From Micromonospora citrea (lineage in GTDB: Bacteria > Actinomycetota > Actinomycetes > Mycobacteriales > Micromonosporaceae), in the NCBI RefSeq assembly GCF_900090315.1, contig NZ_FMHZ01000002.1:2334501-2398500 (forward strand): DNA of 64,000 nucleotides. The letters are read 5' to 3'. This document shows, in pieces, positions 26,345-34,721 of this stretch. The translations under genes were made by a program, and so were the position numbers. Positions within the stretch are counted from its first letter, which is position 1. Each line of letters opens with the position of its first letter. Below the pieces are notes generated by a model that was given only the letters and a program-made list of their open reading frames with translations, ran no database searches and was not told where the DNA came from.

Positions 26345-27025
26345 ATGGACACTCGGGTGTGGATCGAGGCGCTGCGGCGCCACGTTGTCCCGGCGCTGGG
26401 CGAGCGGTGGGAGCTGGCCGGCGACTCGCTCGTCCGCGCGCCGGTCGGCTGGACGGCCGCGCGGGTCGTGCCGCAGCCGTCGGCGTACGGGTCGGCGTTC
26501 TTCCTGCACGCGCAGGTGCAGCTGCTGGCCGAGCCGGAACCGGAGAGCTACACGTGCGGCTTCCGGCTGGGCCGTTGGGAGGCGCCCGCCACGCCGGCCG
26601 GATACTCGTCGGTCGCCGCGCAGGTGGTCGACGCGGTCGTCGCCCGCGCCGTGCCGTTCTTCGACCGGTACGCCACCCTCGACGGCTACCTGTCGCACCT
26701 GCGGGAGCGGTTGGCCGAGCTCGACCCGGGGCAGGAGTGGATCGACGTGCTGCTCGACGAGGAACTGGCGTACGCCAGTCTGCTGCTGGGCGACCTGCCG
26801 GCCGCCGAGGTGGCCGCCGGATACGCCGAGCGCGCCGCCGAGCAGAACCGTCGTGACCCGCAGCCCCTCGACTGGGTCGAGGAGGCCGCCCGGCGGGTGA
26901 CCAGGGTGGTCGCGGTGGCGCGCCGCGACCCCGGCGAGGCGCGTGAGATCCTCGCCGGTCACGCCCGGGCCAACGCCCGCCAGCTGCGGCTGACCGGCCC
27001 GGCGACACCCGACCTGGGCCGGTAG
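26345..27025 (+). CDS. unrecognised 226-residue protein, possible immunity partner
   Basis: I do not recognise this protein. It is soluble, without signal peptide or membrane helix. A mixed alpha/beta first half (WIEALRRHVVPALGERW) is followed by helical segments rich in Glu, Arg and Ala. It starts four bases after the stop of the membrane-tethered candidate toxin, with a GAGGTACGG ribosome site inside that gene, so the two are surely cotranscribed. Position and size suit an immunity protein, but an unrelated role is possible. The gene ends well before the VOC gene, which has its own Shine-Dalgarno site. Confidence 0.6.
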   Translation: MDTRVWIEALRRHVVPALGERWELAGDSLVRAPVGWTAARVVPQPSAYGSAFFLHAQVQLLAEPEPESYTCGFRLGRWEAPATPAGYSSVAAQVVDAVVARAVPFFDRYATLDGYLSHLRERLAELDPGQEWIDVLLDEELAYASLLLGDLPAAEVAAGYAERAAEQNRRDPQPLDWVEEAARRVTRVVAVARRDPGEAREILAGHARANARQLRLTGPATPDLGR

Positions 27026-27096
27026 CCACCGGCCGAACCGCCGGGTCCGGAGGCCGCTGGCTGCGGCCCGGCACGGCCGACTCTGGAGGTACGACG

Positions 27097-27525
27097 ATGG
27101 AGCAGCGGATCAGCCTCGTCACGCTCGGCGTCGCCGACGTGGCCCGGGCCCACGCCTTCTACGAGCGGCTCGGCTGGCGCGGCCAGGAGGTCGAGGAGAC
27201 CGTCTTCTTCCAGGCCGGCGGCCTGGCGCTGGTGCTGTGGGGGCGCGACAGGCTGGCCGCCGACGCCGGTATGGTCGACGGGCACGGGTTCGGCGGGATG
27301 ACGCTGGCGCAGAACGTCCGCTCCCGGGGCGAGGTCGACGAGGTGCTGGCGGTGGCGGTCGAGGCCGGGGCGACGCTGACGCAGCCGGCGCGGGAGACGT
27401 TCTACGGCGGCTACGCCGGCTGCTTCGCCGACCCCGACGGGCACGTCTGGGAGATCGCCTGGAACCCGGGCTTCCCCCTCGCCGACGACGGCACGCTCAC
27501 CGTCCCGGACTTCACCGCACACTGA
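27097..27525 (+). CDS. VOC (glyoxalase/dioxygenase-fold) family protein
   Basis: A 142-residue vicinal-oxygen-chelate fold protein. The paired beta-alpha-beta-beta-beta units are visible: LVTLGVADVARAHAFYERLGW at the N-terminus and FADPDGHVWEIAWNP near the C-terminus, with metal-ligand-type His and Glu in the last segment. The ATG follows CTGGAGG. Proteins of this subgroup are usually small stand-alone enzymes or resistance-type binding proteins; the substrate cannot be told from sequence. It is convergent with the HxlR regulator gene. Confidence 0.85.
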   Translation: MEQRISLVTLGVADVARAHAFYERLGWRGQEVEETVFFQAGGLALVLWGRDRLAADAGMVDGHGFGGMTLAQNVRSRGEVDEVLAVAVEAGATLTQPARETFYGGYAGCFADPDGHVWEIAWNPGFPLADDGTLTVPDFTAH

Positions 27526-27546
27526 GTGAGTGGCCGCGAAGGAGGC

Positions 27547-27945
27547 TCAGGGGCGTGCGTCGAACTGGGCGCGGGCCTCGAAGACCCGGTCCATGTGCGA
27601 CTCCGCCCAACTCTTGATCCCGACCAGGACCGGAAACAGCTCGTGGCCGAGCGGGGTGAGTTCGTAGTCGACGCGGACCGGCACCGAGGCCGTGACCGTG
27701 CGGGCGACCAGGCCGTCGCGCTCCAGCGTACGCAGGGTCTGGGTGAGCATCTTCTGGCTGACGCCGGCGATGCGGCCGGCGAGTTCGCCGTGCCGCTGCG
27801 GGCCGTCGGCGAGGGCCGGGATCACCAGTGCGACCCACTTGTCGGTGAGCCTGCTCAGCAGCTCGCGGGTCGGGCACTGTTCCAGGAACGCGTCGTAGTC
27901 GCGTTTGGCCTGGTCGCGGCGCTGTGCCGCGGTGGTCGTCGCCAT
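27547..27945 (-). CDS. HxlR family transcriptional regulator
   Basis: A 132-residue winged-helix protein of the HxlR/MarR-like type. It has the family start CPTRELLSRLTDKWVALVI, the recognition region GELAGRIAGVSQKMLTQTLRTLERDGLV and the wing VDYELTPLGHEL. One Cys lies near the N-terminus (residue about 24), the position used for redox sensing in some relatives. It is divergent from the quinone-oxidoreductase-like gene at 28054, with a 108-base gap holding a dyad, so it probably controls that gene and itself. Confidence 0.9.
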   Translation of the reverse strand: MATTTAAQRRDQAKRDYDAFLEQCPTRELLSRLTDKWVALVIPALADGPQRHGELAGRIAGVSQKMLTQTLRTLERDGLVARTVTASVPVRVDYELTPLGHELFPVLVGIKSWAESHMDRVFEARAQFDARP

Positions 27946-27961
27946 CCCTGCTCCTCCACCG

Positions 27962-27974
27962 GTGCCCTAGGCAC
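27962..27974. promoter_or_regulatory. dyad GTGCC-CTA-GGCAC, candidate HxlR operator
   Basis: A perfect 5-bp inverted repeat with a 3-base centre lies 17 bases upstream of the HxlR start codon, in the gap shared with the divergent oxidoreductase gene. Assignment to the HxlR protein is by position only. Confidence 0.4.
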
Positions 27975-28053
27975 TTCACGGTACCTACTTACTGACGGTG
28001 CCCGCTGATTCCTACGGTCATGGTGATCACGAGAATTCACGAGGGGGACAGCG

Positions 28054-28956
28054 ATGCGCGCAGTCAGCTATGCACAGTTCGGCGGCCCGGAGGTTCTGCA
28101 CGTGGCCGACGTGCCGGTGCCCGAGCCCGGGCCGGGGCAGGTACGGGTGAGGGTCGCCGCCTCCGTCGTCCACCCGGTCGACCTGATGGTCCGCTCCGGT
28201 CGGTTTCCGGCCCCGCTGCCGACCGGCCTGCCGTACACGCCGGGCTGGGACGTGGCCGGCACCGTCGACGCGGTCGACCCGGCGTTCGAGCGGTTCGCCA
28301 TCGGCGACGAGGTCGTCGGCTTCTCGCCGTGGCTGCAGACCACGGTCGGCGCCCACGCGGAGTACGTGGTGCTCGACGCGGCCTGGCTGACCACCGCGCC
28401 CGCCGGCGTCCCCGCCACCGAGGCGGCGACCCTGCCGACCAACGGCCTCGCCGCCGCCCAGGCCCTCGACCTGCTCGCGCTCCCGGCCGGTTCCACCGTG
28501 CTCGTCACCGGCGCCGCCGGGCAGGTCGGCGGGTTCGTGCTGGCGCTGGCCCGCGCGGCCGGCCTGCACGCCACGGGACTGGCCGGCCCCGACGACCGTG
28601 CGTTCGTGGAGTCGTTGGGCGCGGCATTCGTGTCGCGCGCCGACGGCCCGACGGGGACGTTCGACGCGGTCGTCGACCTGGCGGTGATCGGCCCCTCGCT
28701 GCTGGACCTCGTCCGCGACGGCGGCGGCTACGTGGCCGCGTCGCCTCCGCTTCGCCCGGAGCCGGTGCGGAACGTCCGGACCTTCGCGCTTGAGGTGCAG
28801 CCGGACGGGGCGCGGCTGGCTGAACTGGTCACGCTCGTCACCAGCGGCGACATCCCGCTTCGCGTCGCCGGCGTGCACCCCTTCGCCGACGCCGCGGCCG
28901 CGCACGACCGGCTGGCCCGGGGCGGCGTCCGCGGCGGTGTGGTGATCGTCCCCTGA
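28054..28956 (+). CDS. NADP-dependent quinone oxidoreductase-like (zinc-less MDR) protein
   Basis: A 300-residue medium-chain dehydrogenase/reductase. The GroES-like N-half begins MRAVSYAQFGGPEVL and includes PYTPGWDVAGTV. The Rossmann half starts at VLVTGAAGQVGGF and ends with LARGGVRGGVVIVP. The Cys/His zinc ligands of true alcohol dehydrogenases are absent, as in quinone oxidoreductases and enoyl reductases. ATG 28054 follows GAGGGGGA. It is divergent from the HxlR regulator, a common pairing for stress-induced quinone or aldehyde detoxification. Confidence 0.88.
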   Translation: MRAVSYAQFGGPEVLHVADVPVPEPGPGQVRVRVAASVVHPVDLMVRSGRFPAPLPTGLPYTPGWDVAGTVDAVDPAFERFAIGDEVVGFSPWLQTTVGAHAEYVVLDAAWLTTAPAGVPATEAATLPTNGLAAAQALDLLALPAGSTVLVTGAAGQVGGFVLALARAAGLHATGLAGPDDRAFVESLGAAFVSRADGPTGTFDAVVDLAVIGPSLLDLVRDGGGYVAASPPLRPEPVRNVRTFALEVQPDGARLAELVTLVTSGDIPLRVAGVHPFADAAAAHDRLARGGVRGGVVIVP

Positions 28957-29010
28957 CCGCCGGCCGCACCTGCGCCGCCGCCGTCGACTGACCCGAAAGG
29001 AACAGCAGCC

Positions 29011-29478
29011 ATGCCCAGCTTCGAGATCTACCCGATCGGTACGGTCCGCAACGACAGGACGGACGCCCAGCACAGCGACCATTGGGGCGACGTCCGCAGC
29101 ACGATCGTCGTCGACGAGCGCTTCGGCGACGCCTGCCTGCAGGGGCTGGAGGGCTTCTCCCACGTCGACGTGCTGTTCGTCTTCGACCAGTTTCCGGAGC
29201 ACGACGACTACCGGGAGCCCCGCCCGAACCGCGGCCGCGCCGACCTCCCGCCCGTCGGCGTCTTCGCCGGCCGTGGTCCCCGCCGACCCAACCGCATCGG
29301 GGTGACGTGCTGCGCGATCGAGTCCGTGCGCGGCCGCGAACTGACGGTGGTCGGCCTCGACGCGATCTCGGGCACCCCCGTCATCGACCTGAAGCCGACG
29401 ATGACCGAGTTCCTGCCGCAGAACGTCCGGCAGCCGGAATGGGTCGGCCGCCTGATGTCGGAGTACTTCCAGCCCTGA
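29011..29478 (+). CDS. trmO: TrmO-like tRNA (adenine-N6) methyltransferase, UPF0066 family
   Basis: A 155-residue member of the TrmO/YaeB/UPF0066 family. Members use S-adenosylmethionine to methylate N6-threonylcarbamoyladenosine 37 in certain tRNAs. Conserved segments are IGTVRND near the start, LEGFSHVDVLFVF, GVFAGRGPRRPNRIGVT (the substrate/SAM region) and the final LDLKPT-like VIDLKPTMTEF. The ATG has GAAAGGAACAG upstream. It follows the oxidoreductase gene by 54 bases and may be cotranscribed, although no functional link is evident. The family includes shorter actinobacterial forms of unproven substrate, so the exact tRNA role is inferred. Confidence 0.82.
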   Translation: MPSFEIYPIGTVRNDRTDAQHSDHWGDVRSTIVVDERFGDACLQGLEGFSHVDVLFVFDQFPEHDDYREPRPNRGRADLPPVGVFAGRGPRRPNRIGVTCCAIESVRGRELTVVGLDAISGTPVIDLKPTMTEFLPQNVRQPEWVGRLMSEYFQP

Positions 29479-29557
29479 GTCGCACGGCGAACTGCACGGT
29501 CCGGCCCCCGACCGCCTCCATGTCCTCGCCACCCTGCCCCGCGGGGTCGGCGGCGGG

Positions 29558-30049
29558 TCAGGAGGCGGTCGCCCGGCGGGGGTACGCCTCGGCCTCCCGC
29601 GCCCACTGCTCCGCCGCCAGCGCGAGGGCGTCGGCGGAGACGGTGAGCGTCAGCGGGTACACCGCGCTGAGCGGCTGCCGCCGCATCCACGGGGGCAGCG
29701 ACTCGTAGGAGAACTCGACGGTCAGCGCCAGCCGGCGGCGCCGCAGCACCCGGCTGCGGAAGGCCAGGTTCGGCTCGATGAAGCGCGCCACCGCCAGCGG
29801 CTCCGCCGGGTCGCCGGTCGTCTCGGCCTGCTGCCGCAGCCAGCCCGCCAGCGCGTACGCCTCCGACACCGTGAGGCAGGGCGTGAAGTGCGACCACGCC
29901 TGGCCGTCGGCGGTGCGGGCATCGGTCTCGATGAGCAGCCAGTCGTCCCAGTCCGCCGCCTCGTCCGGGTCGTCGGGCGGCTCGACCCCGGGCTGGTAGC
30001 CCACCGGCCGGATCCTCACCCGGGCGCCGTCGTCGGAGCGGATCTCCAT
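29558..30049 (-). CDS. WapI family immunity-type protein
   Basis: A 163-residue soluble protein that resembles the WapI immunity family: an N-terminal MEIRSDDGARVRIRPVGYQ, then DWLLIETDARTADGQAW, a CLTVSEAYALAGWL helix and a C-terminal strand-rich half (LTVEFSYESLPPW). In Bacillus WapI neutralises the WapA tip toxin. No toxin gene lies next to it here, so it is an orphan or belongs to a broader family with other duties. I chose ATG 30049; the open frame upstream is an artefact of GC-rich DNA. Confidence 0.7.
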   Translation of the reverse strand: MEIRSDDGARVRIRPVGYQPGVEPPDDPDEAADWDDWLLIETDARTADGQAWSHFTPCLTVSEAYALAGWLRQQAETTGDPAEPLAVARFIEPNLAFRSRVLRRRRLALTVEFSYESLPPWMRRQPLSAVYPLTLTVSADALALAAEQWAREAEAYPRRATAS

Positions 30050-30117
30050 GGTCCCATCATGGCCGAACCGCACGCCCGGGCGGGCGGATGTCGCGCAGGT
30101 CAGAGGCGTTCCCCGGG

Positions 30118-30549
30118 TCAGCGCACCGGGTCGTGGGTGCCGCACGGCACGTCGGGGCGGCAGCGGCGCAGCCGGGCGGCGGCCATCCGCCCACCGATGG
30201 CCAACCCGTGCCGTTCGACGGCGGCCAGCCCGTACGCGCTGCACGTCGGGGTGTAGCGGCACCGCCCCGGCCAGCGGTGCGACAGCCAGCGCCGGTAGCC
30301 GAGGATCGCGGCCCGCCCGGCCCGGTCCAGCAGCGGCGTACGCCCGGCGGGGTCCACCAACGACGCGCGCCCGGCGGCGGCCGACGCCCGGCGGGGCGCC
30401 ACGAGGCGGGCGCAGAGCGCGCCGAGGGTGAGCAGGGTGGAGAAGAGGCCCAGGTCGCAGCAGGGCACGTCGCAGTCGAGCGAGCTGCACCCGTCGCAGT
30501 GGTCGCGCTTCTTCTTCTTGCGGTGCCGGTCGTGCTTGAGGTTGATCAC
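30118..30549 (-). CDS. yidD: YidD-like membrane protein insertion efficiency factor
   Basis: About 143 residues. The C-terminal core GYRRWLSHRWPGRCRYTPTCSAYGLAAVERHG is the YidD signature, including the CRYTPTCS motif. YidD assists YidC-dependent insertion of inner-membrane proteins and is peripheral to the membrane. The usual location is in the rnpA-yidC cluster at the replication origin; this copy stands alone and so may be a paralogue. It has an N-terminal extension with a basic HDRHRKKKKRD stretch and five closely spaced cysteines. The start is uncertain between GTG 30549 and GTG 30576. Confidence 0.82.
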   Translation of the reverse strand: MINLKHDRHRKKKKRDHCDGCSSLDCDVPCCDLGLFSTLLTLGALCARLVAPRRASAAAGRASLVDPAGRTPLLDRAGRAAILGYRRWLSHRWPGRCRYTPTCSAYGLAAVERHGLAIGGRMAAARLRRCRPDVPCGTHDPVR

Positions 30550-30699
30550 GGGAACATGATGCGACGGCCGCGCCACCCCTGAACGCCGGGGCGACGCCGG
30601 GGCGGCGGACCGGGGGCCGACGCGGCCTGTTGCGGATGGCGGACGGCCTCGACGGCGACCGGGGCGACGGCTGGACCTGGGACCTACCGCCGGGGAAGG

Positions 30700-31839
30700 T
30701 CAGCCCCACACGGTGCGGCGCACTCCGTCGTGCTCGGCGCAGGCGTCGCGCCGCCCGCCGGTCAGGCTGACCGAGCCGTCGCGGCACTGCACGAGGTAGC
30801 CCCGGCCGGCCCAGAACTCGGGCACGCAGTCGAAGAAGTCGCAGACCTCGGCGGCCGGCCTGCGGACGCGGTCGCCGCCGCAGAAGTCGTACCCCATCGG
30901 GTTGGCGGGGGCGCCGCAGCGCCGCTGCCGCGCGGGCGTCGGCGCGGGTGAGTCGGTGGCGCGGCGCGGCGCGGAGGCGGCCGTTGCCCTGGGCCCGGCG
31001 GGCGGCGCGGCCGGCGGGGCCACGGTGGCGCTCGGCGCGGGGGTGGCCGCGACGGCGACCTCGGAGCCGGTCGGGCCCGGGTCGGTGTCGAGCAGCGCGG
31101 CCGGCACCAGCAGGGCGATGCCGGCGGCGACGGCCACGGTGCGCCGGCCGCCCGGCACGAGCGCGAAGGGACGGGCCTGGCCGGGCGTGGCGATCACCGG
31201 CCGGAACGGCTTGAGCTGCGCGTGCTCGGCGATCGCCTCGTCGAGCTGGTCGAGCACCGCGCCGCGCTGCTCGATGGCGTCGGCGAAGGCCAGGGTCAGC
31301 TTGAACCGGAAGTCGGCGGCCACGTCGACGGGGAGCATCAGCCCGGAGGTGCGTCGCCGGTCCAGCACCTGCATCAGGGTGACCGGCGCGTGCGGGTCGT
31401 GCGCCAGGCCGGTCATCCTTCCGTACGCCCAGTCGCGCCGGCCGCGCCCACCGAGCAGCACCAGCCGGCGGTTGGTGATCACCGCCATGCCGGCGTCGGT
31501 GACGCGGATCCCGTCGGGCCTGCGGGCGCGCAGCGGGGCGGACTCCGGGGCGACCGTCAGGTCCGGCGCGGGCAGCACGGTGGTGTGCCGGACCTCCACC
31601 AGTTGCGCGGCCGGCAGCACCCAGAAGACCACCTCGTCGGGCGCCAGCTCCAGGGGCAGTCCCGCGCCCGCGGCGGCCGAGCCCTGGAACTCCTCGGCGA
31701 GGGTACGCAGCCGGCGCAGCTCGTCGTCGCGCCGTCGCCAGGCCTTCTCGGCGCTGCGGAACACCCGCCGACGCCGTTCGTTCTGCCGGTGCGCCCACCG
31801 GTACCGCCACGTGGAACCCGTCGAATCAGTCCTTGCCAT
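30700..31839 (-). CDS. membrane-anchored protein of unknown function
   Basis: A 379-residue protein without a recognised domain. A charged N-terminus (WAHRQNERRRRVFRSAEKAW) is followed by a roughly 200-residue cytoplasmic part containing GMAVITNRRLVLLGG, a segment like those of membrane-trafficking PH-like domains. A single membrane helix (VAVAAGIALLVPAALL, about residue 237-252) comes next, then a Pro/Ala linker and an extracellular Cys-rich tail with six cysteines (CGAPANPMGYDFCGG, CDFFDCVPEF). ATG 31839 is preceded by AAGGAG. Similar proteins with this tail occur in actinomycetes but I cannot assign a function. Confidence 0.7.
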   Translation of the reverse strand: MARTDSTGSTWRYRWAHRQNERRRRVFRSAEKAWRRRDDELRRLRTLAEEFQGSAAAGAGLPLELAPDEVVFWVLPAAQLVEVRHTTVLPAPDLTVAPESAPLRARRPDGIRVTDAGMAVITNRRLVLLGGRGRRDWAYGRMTGLAHDPHAPVTLMQVLDRRRTSGLMLPVDVAADFRFKLTLAFADAIEQRGAVLDQLDEAIAEHAQLKPFRPVIATPGQARPFALVPGGRRTVAVAAGIALLVPAALLDTDPGPTGSEVAVAATPAPSATVAPPAAPPAGPRATAASAPRRATDSPAPTPARQRRCGAPANPMGYDFCGGDRVRRPAAEVCDFFDCVPEFWAGRGYLVQCRDGSVSLTGGRRDACAEHDGVRRTVWG

Positions 31840-32106
31840 GCCGACTCCTTCGCCGCGCAGGCCACCAACCGGGGTGTCACAGTCCTCAACGGTGACAACG
31901 GTCGGGGGAGACACGACGCAACGGGGCAAAATGGCCGATCGGCGGACCAAATCGGACGATAGGCGGGTTTCGCCGGGCCGACCCGTGCCCGTCGGGCGTG
32001 TCGCCCGGGCGGGCCCGGCCGAGGCGCGAACCGCCGTCGGCCCCGGTCGGGCCCGGCGGGCGCACTGCCCACAGGGGCCGCGCGAGGCGGTGCGGTGCGG
32101 TGCGGC

Positions 32107-32144
32107 GGCGCGCCGGCCGGGTCGGGTGGCCCGGCCGGCGCGCC
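32107..32144 (-). terminator. perfect 15-bp hairpin after acylase gene
   Basis: GGCGCGCCGGCCGGG and CCCGGCCGGCGCGCC flank an eight-base loop. The structure lies 30 bases downstream of the stop of the leftward acylase gene. Between them a 17-base unit (GTGGCGGGTCAGTGGCG) is directly repeated. Confidence 0.7.
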
Positions 32145-32174
32145 GGCAGGTGGCGGGTCAGTGGCGGTGGCGGG

Positions 32175-34550
32175 TCAGTGGCGGCCCTCCCCGACCCGGT
32201 AGGTGCGCAGGTTCGGGTCGGCCTTGATCTGCGCCTCCGTGTACTTGATGGTGTCCCAGCCCTTGCCGGAGTAGAGCCGGGTCTGGTCGGCGTACCAGGG
32301 GGAGTTCGGGTTGCTCGACTGCGAGTAGGTGAGGATCTGCCGCCCCGACGGGCCGTTCGGGCCGAGCTCGATCGCCATCACGAACGACGAGCCGTGCACC
32401 ACCTTCGGGTAGCCGACGCCGGGCACCAGCGGACCGATGATCATGTTGAACACGCCGGGCTCGGGGCGTCCGCCGTGGATCGGGATGCGCCGCTCGCCCC
32501 GCGGCTCGGACTGGACGTCGCCCAGCCGGGCGTCGAGCGGGATACCGGCGAGCCGGCGCACCGCGTCGGCGAGCGCCGTGCGTACGCGGGGGTCGGCGGT
32601 GTCCAGCCGGCTCGGGGTGCGCACCGGGTCACCGGCGTCGAACGCGTCGGCGAAGCGGATGCCGCCGGACAGGGCGAACTCGGTGAACAGGTGCGCGCCC
32701 CGGCTGTCGAGGTCGACGCGCAGGTCCCAACCCTTCAGCGCCGCGCAGGCGTCGCGCAGGTCGACGGTCGTCCCGTCCGAGGCGGTCGCGGTGGGGTGCG
32801 CGGCGCAGACCGCCACGAGGTCGTCGCGGACCAGTTCGCCGCCGTACGCGCGGTTGCCGAAGAGAATCTGCCAGAGCCGTGCCGTGGTGAACTTCCGCCC
32901 CGGCAGCCCGTCGGTGCCGGCGAGCCGCTCCCGCACCTGCTCCACGCCGAGCCGGGTACGCAGGCTGCGCTCGGTGCGCTCGTTGCCGATGATGCGCGGG
33001 TAGCCCTCCAGCGGCGCCTCCGGGTTGGCCAGCCAGTGGCTGTCGTTGGAGTTGGCCACGTAGTCGGCGCGGAACTGGATCGGCAGCTTCGCCGGGCCGA
33101 GGATGCCGGGCACCGCCGCGTCGGGGTCCCGGCCGAGCGCGCACGCCGACCGGGAGCCGTCGAGGACGGCCTGGCCGCTGGTGGCGTAGAGCGGCTGGAA
33201 CGGCGCGGGGATGCAGGCGGCGGCCAGCTCGTCGGTGACCCGGGGCACCACCGAGTGGTCGGCGTAGAGGGCCTCGCCGCGCGCGTCGGAGGCGATCACG
33301 TTGACCCAGGGCAGGAACTGACGCCGGTCGAGGATCTGCTTCAGCTCGCGGACGGTCTTCGCCCGGCCCATCTGGAGCCAGCCGTCGAACGCGCGGTTGT
33401 TGGTGGCGTTGACGTCGGTGATCGCGTACGCGGCGGTGGTGGTCCAGTCGAACGTGCCGGGGACCACGACCACCGGGCCGAAGTGGGTGTCGTGGAAGGT
33501 GCGGCTGACCGGCGCCGTGCCGCCGCCCGGGGCGGGCACCTGGACGGTGACCGTGCGGGTGGTCATCTTCCGGGCCCGGCCGTCCACGTAGTACGAGGTC
33601 GGGTCGCCGGGGACCAGCGCCAGCCGGTGCCAGACGAAGCGGCGGGCGGTGGAGACGGTGTGGCTCCAGGCGACGGTGCGGTTGTGCCCGATCTCGATGA
33701 TCGGGTCGCCGATCAGCGCCGCGCCCTCCACGTCGTAGCGGCCCGGCACCTTCAGGTGCATCCGGTAGAAGCGCTCCGCGCCCTCCCACGGGAAGTGCGG
33801 GTTGGCCAGCAGCATCCCGCCGCCGTGCGTGGTCGCCTGCGCGCCCAGCCCGTACGCGTTGCTGCCCACTCCGGCGGGCGCGCCGTCGCGGGCGGCGACC
33901 ACCGCCGCGGCGCCCGGCGCGTCCAGCACACCGGCCGGGCCGGTGGCCGTCGGCGGCGCGGCGGCGACGATCCCGTCGAGCACCGCGCGCGAGCCCGCCC
34001 GGACCATGCTGGCCCAGCTCGCGCGCCACAGGTCCAGTTCGGTCAGCGGGCGCACCCACGACTTGCCCCGGCAGGCCGGGTCGGTGAGGTTCGCCGCGCC
34101 GGTGCGGCGCAGGTAGTTGTTGTAGCCGGCGACGAAGCCGCGGATCTGGTCGCGCACCTCGTTCGACGGGGAGCGCACGCCGTCGCGGGGCCCCTGCAGC
34201 AGCCGCTCGGCGGTGCCGTCGTCGATCGCCTTGCGGTAGAACAGGTCGCTGCGCACGTTGGCGTCGGTCGGGCCGGTCACGCCGAAGAAACGGGACCGCT
34301 CCCCGCTGACCGTGACGACCTTCTCCGCGATGACGCAGATGTTGTCCTCGGCCTGTGCGTAGCCGACGCCGAAGCCGAGGGAGGCGAAGTCGCGGGCGGT
34401 GATGTGCGGGACGCCGTACGACGCCCGCCGGATCTCCGCCGAGTAGCCGCCGTCGCGGTGCTGTGCGGCGGCCGGCGGGACGCCGGTGACCACCGTGGTG
34501 ACGACCGTGGCGAGTGCGGTGACCACCGCGCCGGTCGGCTTCAACCTCAT
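32175..34550 (-). CDS. secreted penicillin/aculeacin-type acylase (Ntn hydrolase)
   Basis: A 791-residue precursor of the penicillin acylase family (S45). A signal peptide (basic start, hydrophobic VVTALATVVTTVVTG, AAA cleavage site near residue 30) directs export. The alpha part begins SAEIRRASYGVPHI. Autocleavage is expected at Gly-Ser230 within GVGSNAYGLG, making Ser230 the N-terminal nucleophile. HGGGMLLANPHFPW and the later NSNDSHWLANP segment are typical of aculeacin A acylase and acyl-homoserine-lactone acylases. It should cleave long acyl chains from amides such as lipopeptides or AHLs. ATG 34550 has GGGAGGAAG upstream. It is divergent from the kinase gene at 34722 and monocistronic. 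Confidence 0.9.
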   Translation of the reverse strand: MRLKPTGAVVTALATVVTTVVTGVPPAAAQHRDGGYSAEIRRASYGVPHITARDFASLGFGVGYAQAEDNICVIAEKVVTVSGERSRFFGVTGPTDANVRSDLFYRKAIDDGTAERLLQGPRDGVRSPSNEVRDQIRGFVAGYNNYLRRTGAANLTDPACRGKSWVRPLTELDLWRASWASMVRAGSRAVLDGIVAAAPPTATGPAGVLDAPGAAAVVAARDGAPAGVGSNAYGLGAQATTHGGGMLLANPHFPWEGAERFYRMHLKVPGRYDVEGAALIGDPIIEIGHNRTVAWSHTVSTARRFVWHRLALVPGDPTSYYVDGRARKMTTRTVTVQVPAPGGGTAPVSRTFHDTHFGPVVVVPGTFDWTTTAAYAITDVNATNNRAFDGWLQMGRAKTVRELKQILDRRQFLPWVNVIASDARGEALYADHSVVPRVTDELAAACIPAPFQPLYATSGQAVLDGSRSACALGRDPDAAVPGILGPAKLPIQFRADYVANSNDSHWLANPEAPLEGYPRIIGNERTERSLRTRLGVEQVRERLAGTDGLPGRKFTTARLWQILFGNRAYGGELVRDDLVAVCAAHPTATASDGTTVDLRDACAALKGWDLRVDLDSRGAHLFTEFALSGGIRFADAFDAGDPVRTPSRLDTADPRVRTALADAVRRLAGIPLDARLGDVQSEPRGERRIPIHGGRPEPGVFNMIIGPLVPGVGYPKVVHGSSFVMAIELGPNGPSGRQILTYSQSSNPNSPWYADQTRLYSGKGWDTIKYTEAQIKADPNLRTYRVGEGRH

Positions 34551-34721
34551 CGTGTCTTCCTCCCCGTCGTGAACGTGCAGGACATTCACACTGATGGGCA
34601 TTCTCGTGCCGGGCGGGGGCGCCGGGGAAGACCTGACCGGGAAACGGGTTGTTCCCCCTACGGGCCGTCCGGTTGCTGGGTAACGTCGGCGGCACCCAGG
34701 GTCAGCGAGGGGGTGGGGCCG

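Noticed and set aside
31998..34721. Rightward open frame running through the acylase gene into the kinase gene
   Set aside because: It is the shadow of the acylase gene on the other strand; only the part from GTG 34722 encodes kinase motifs.
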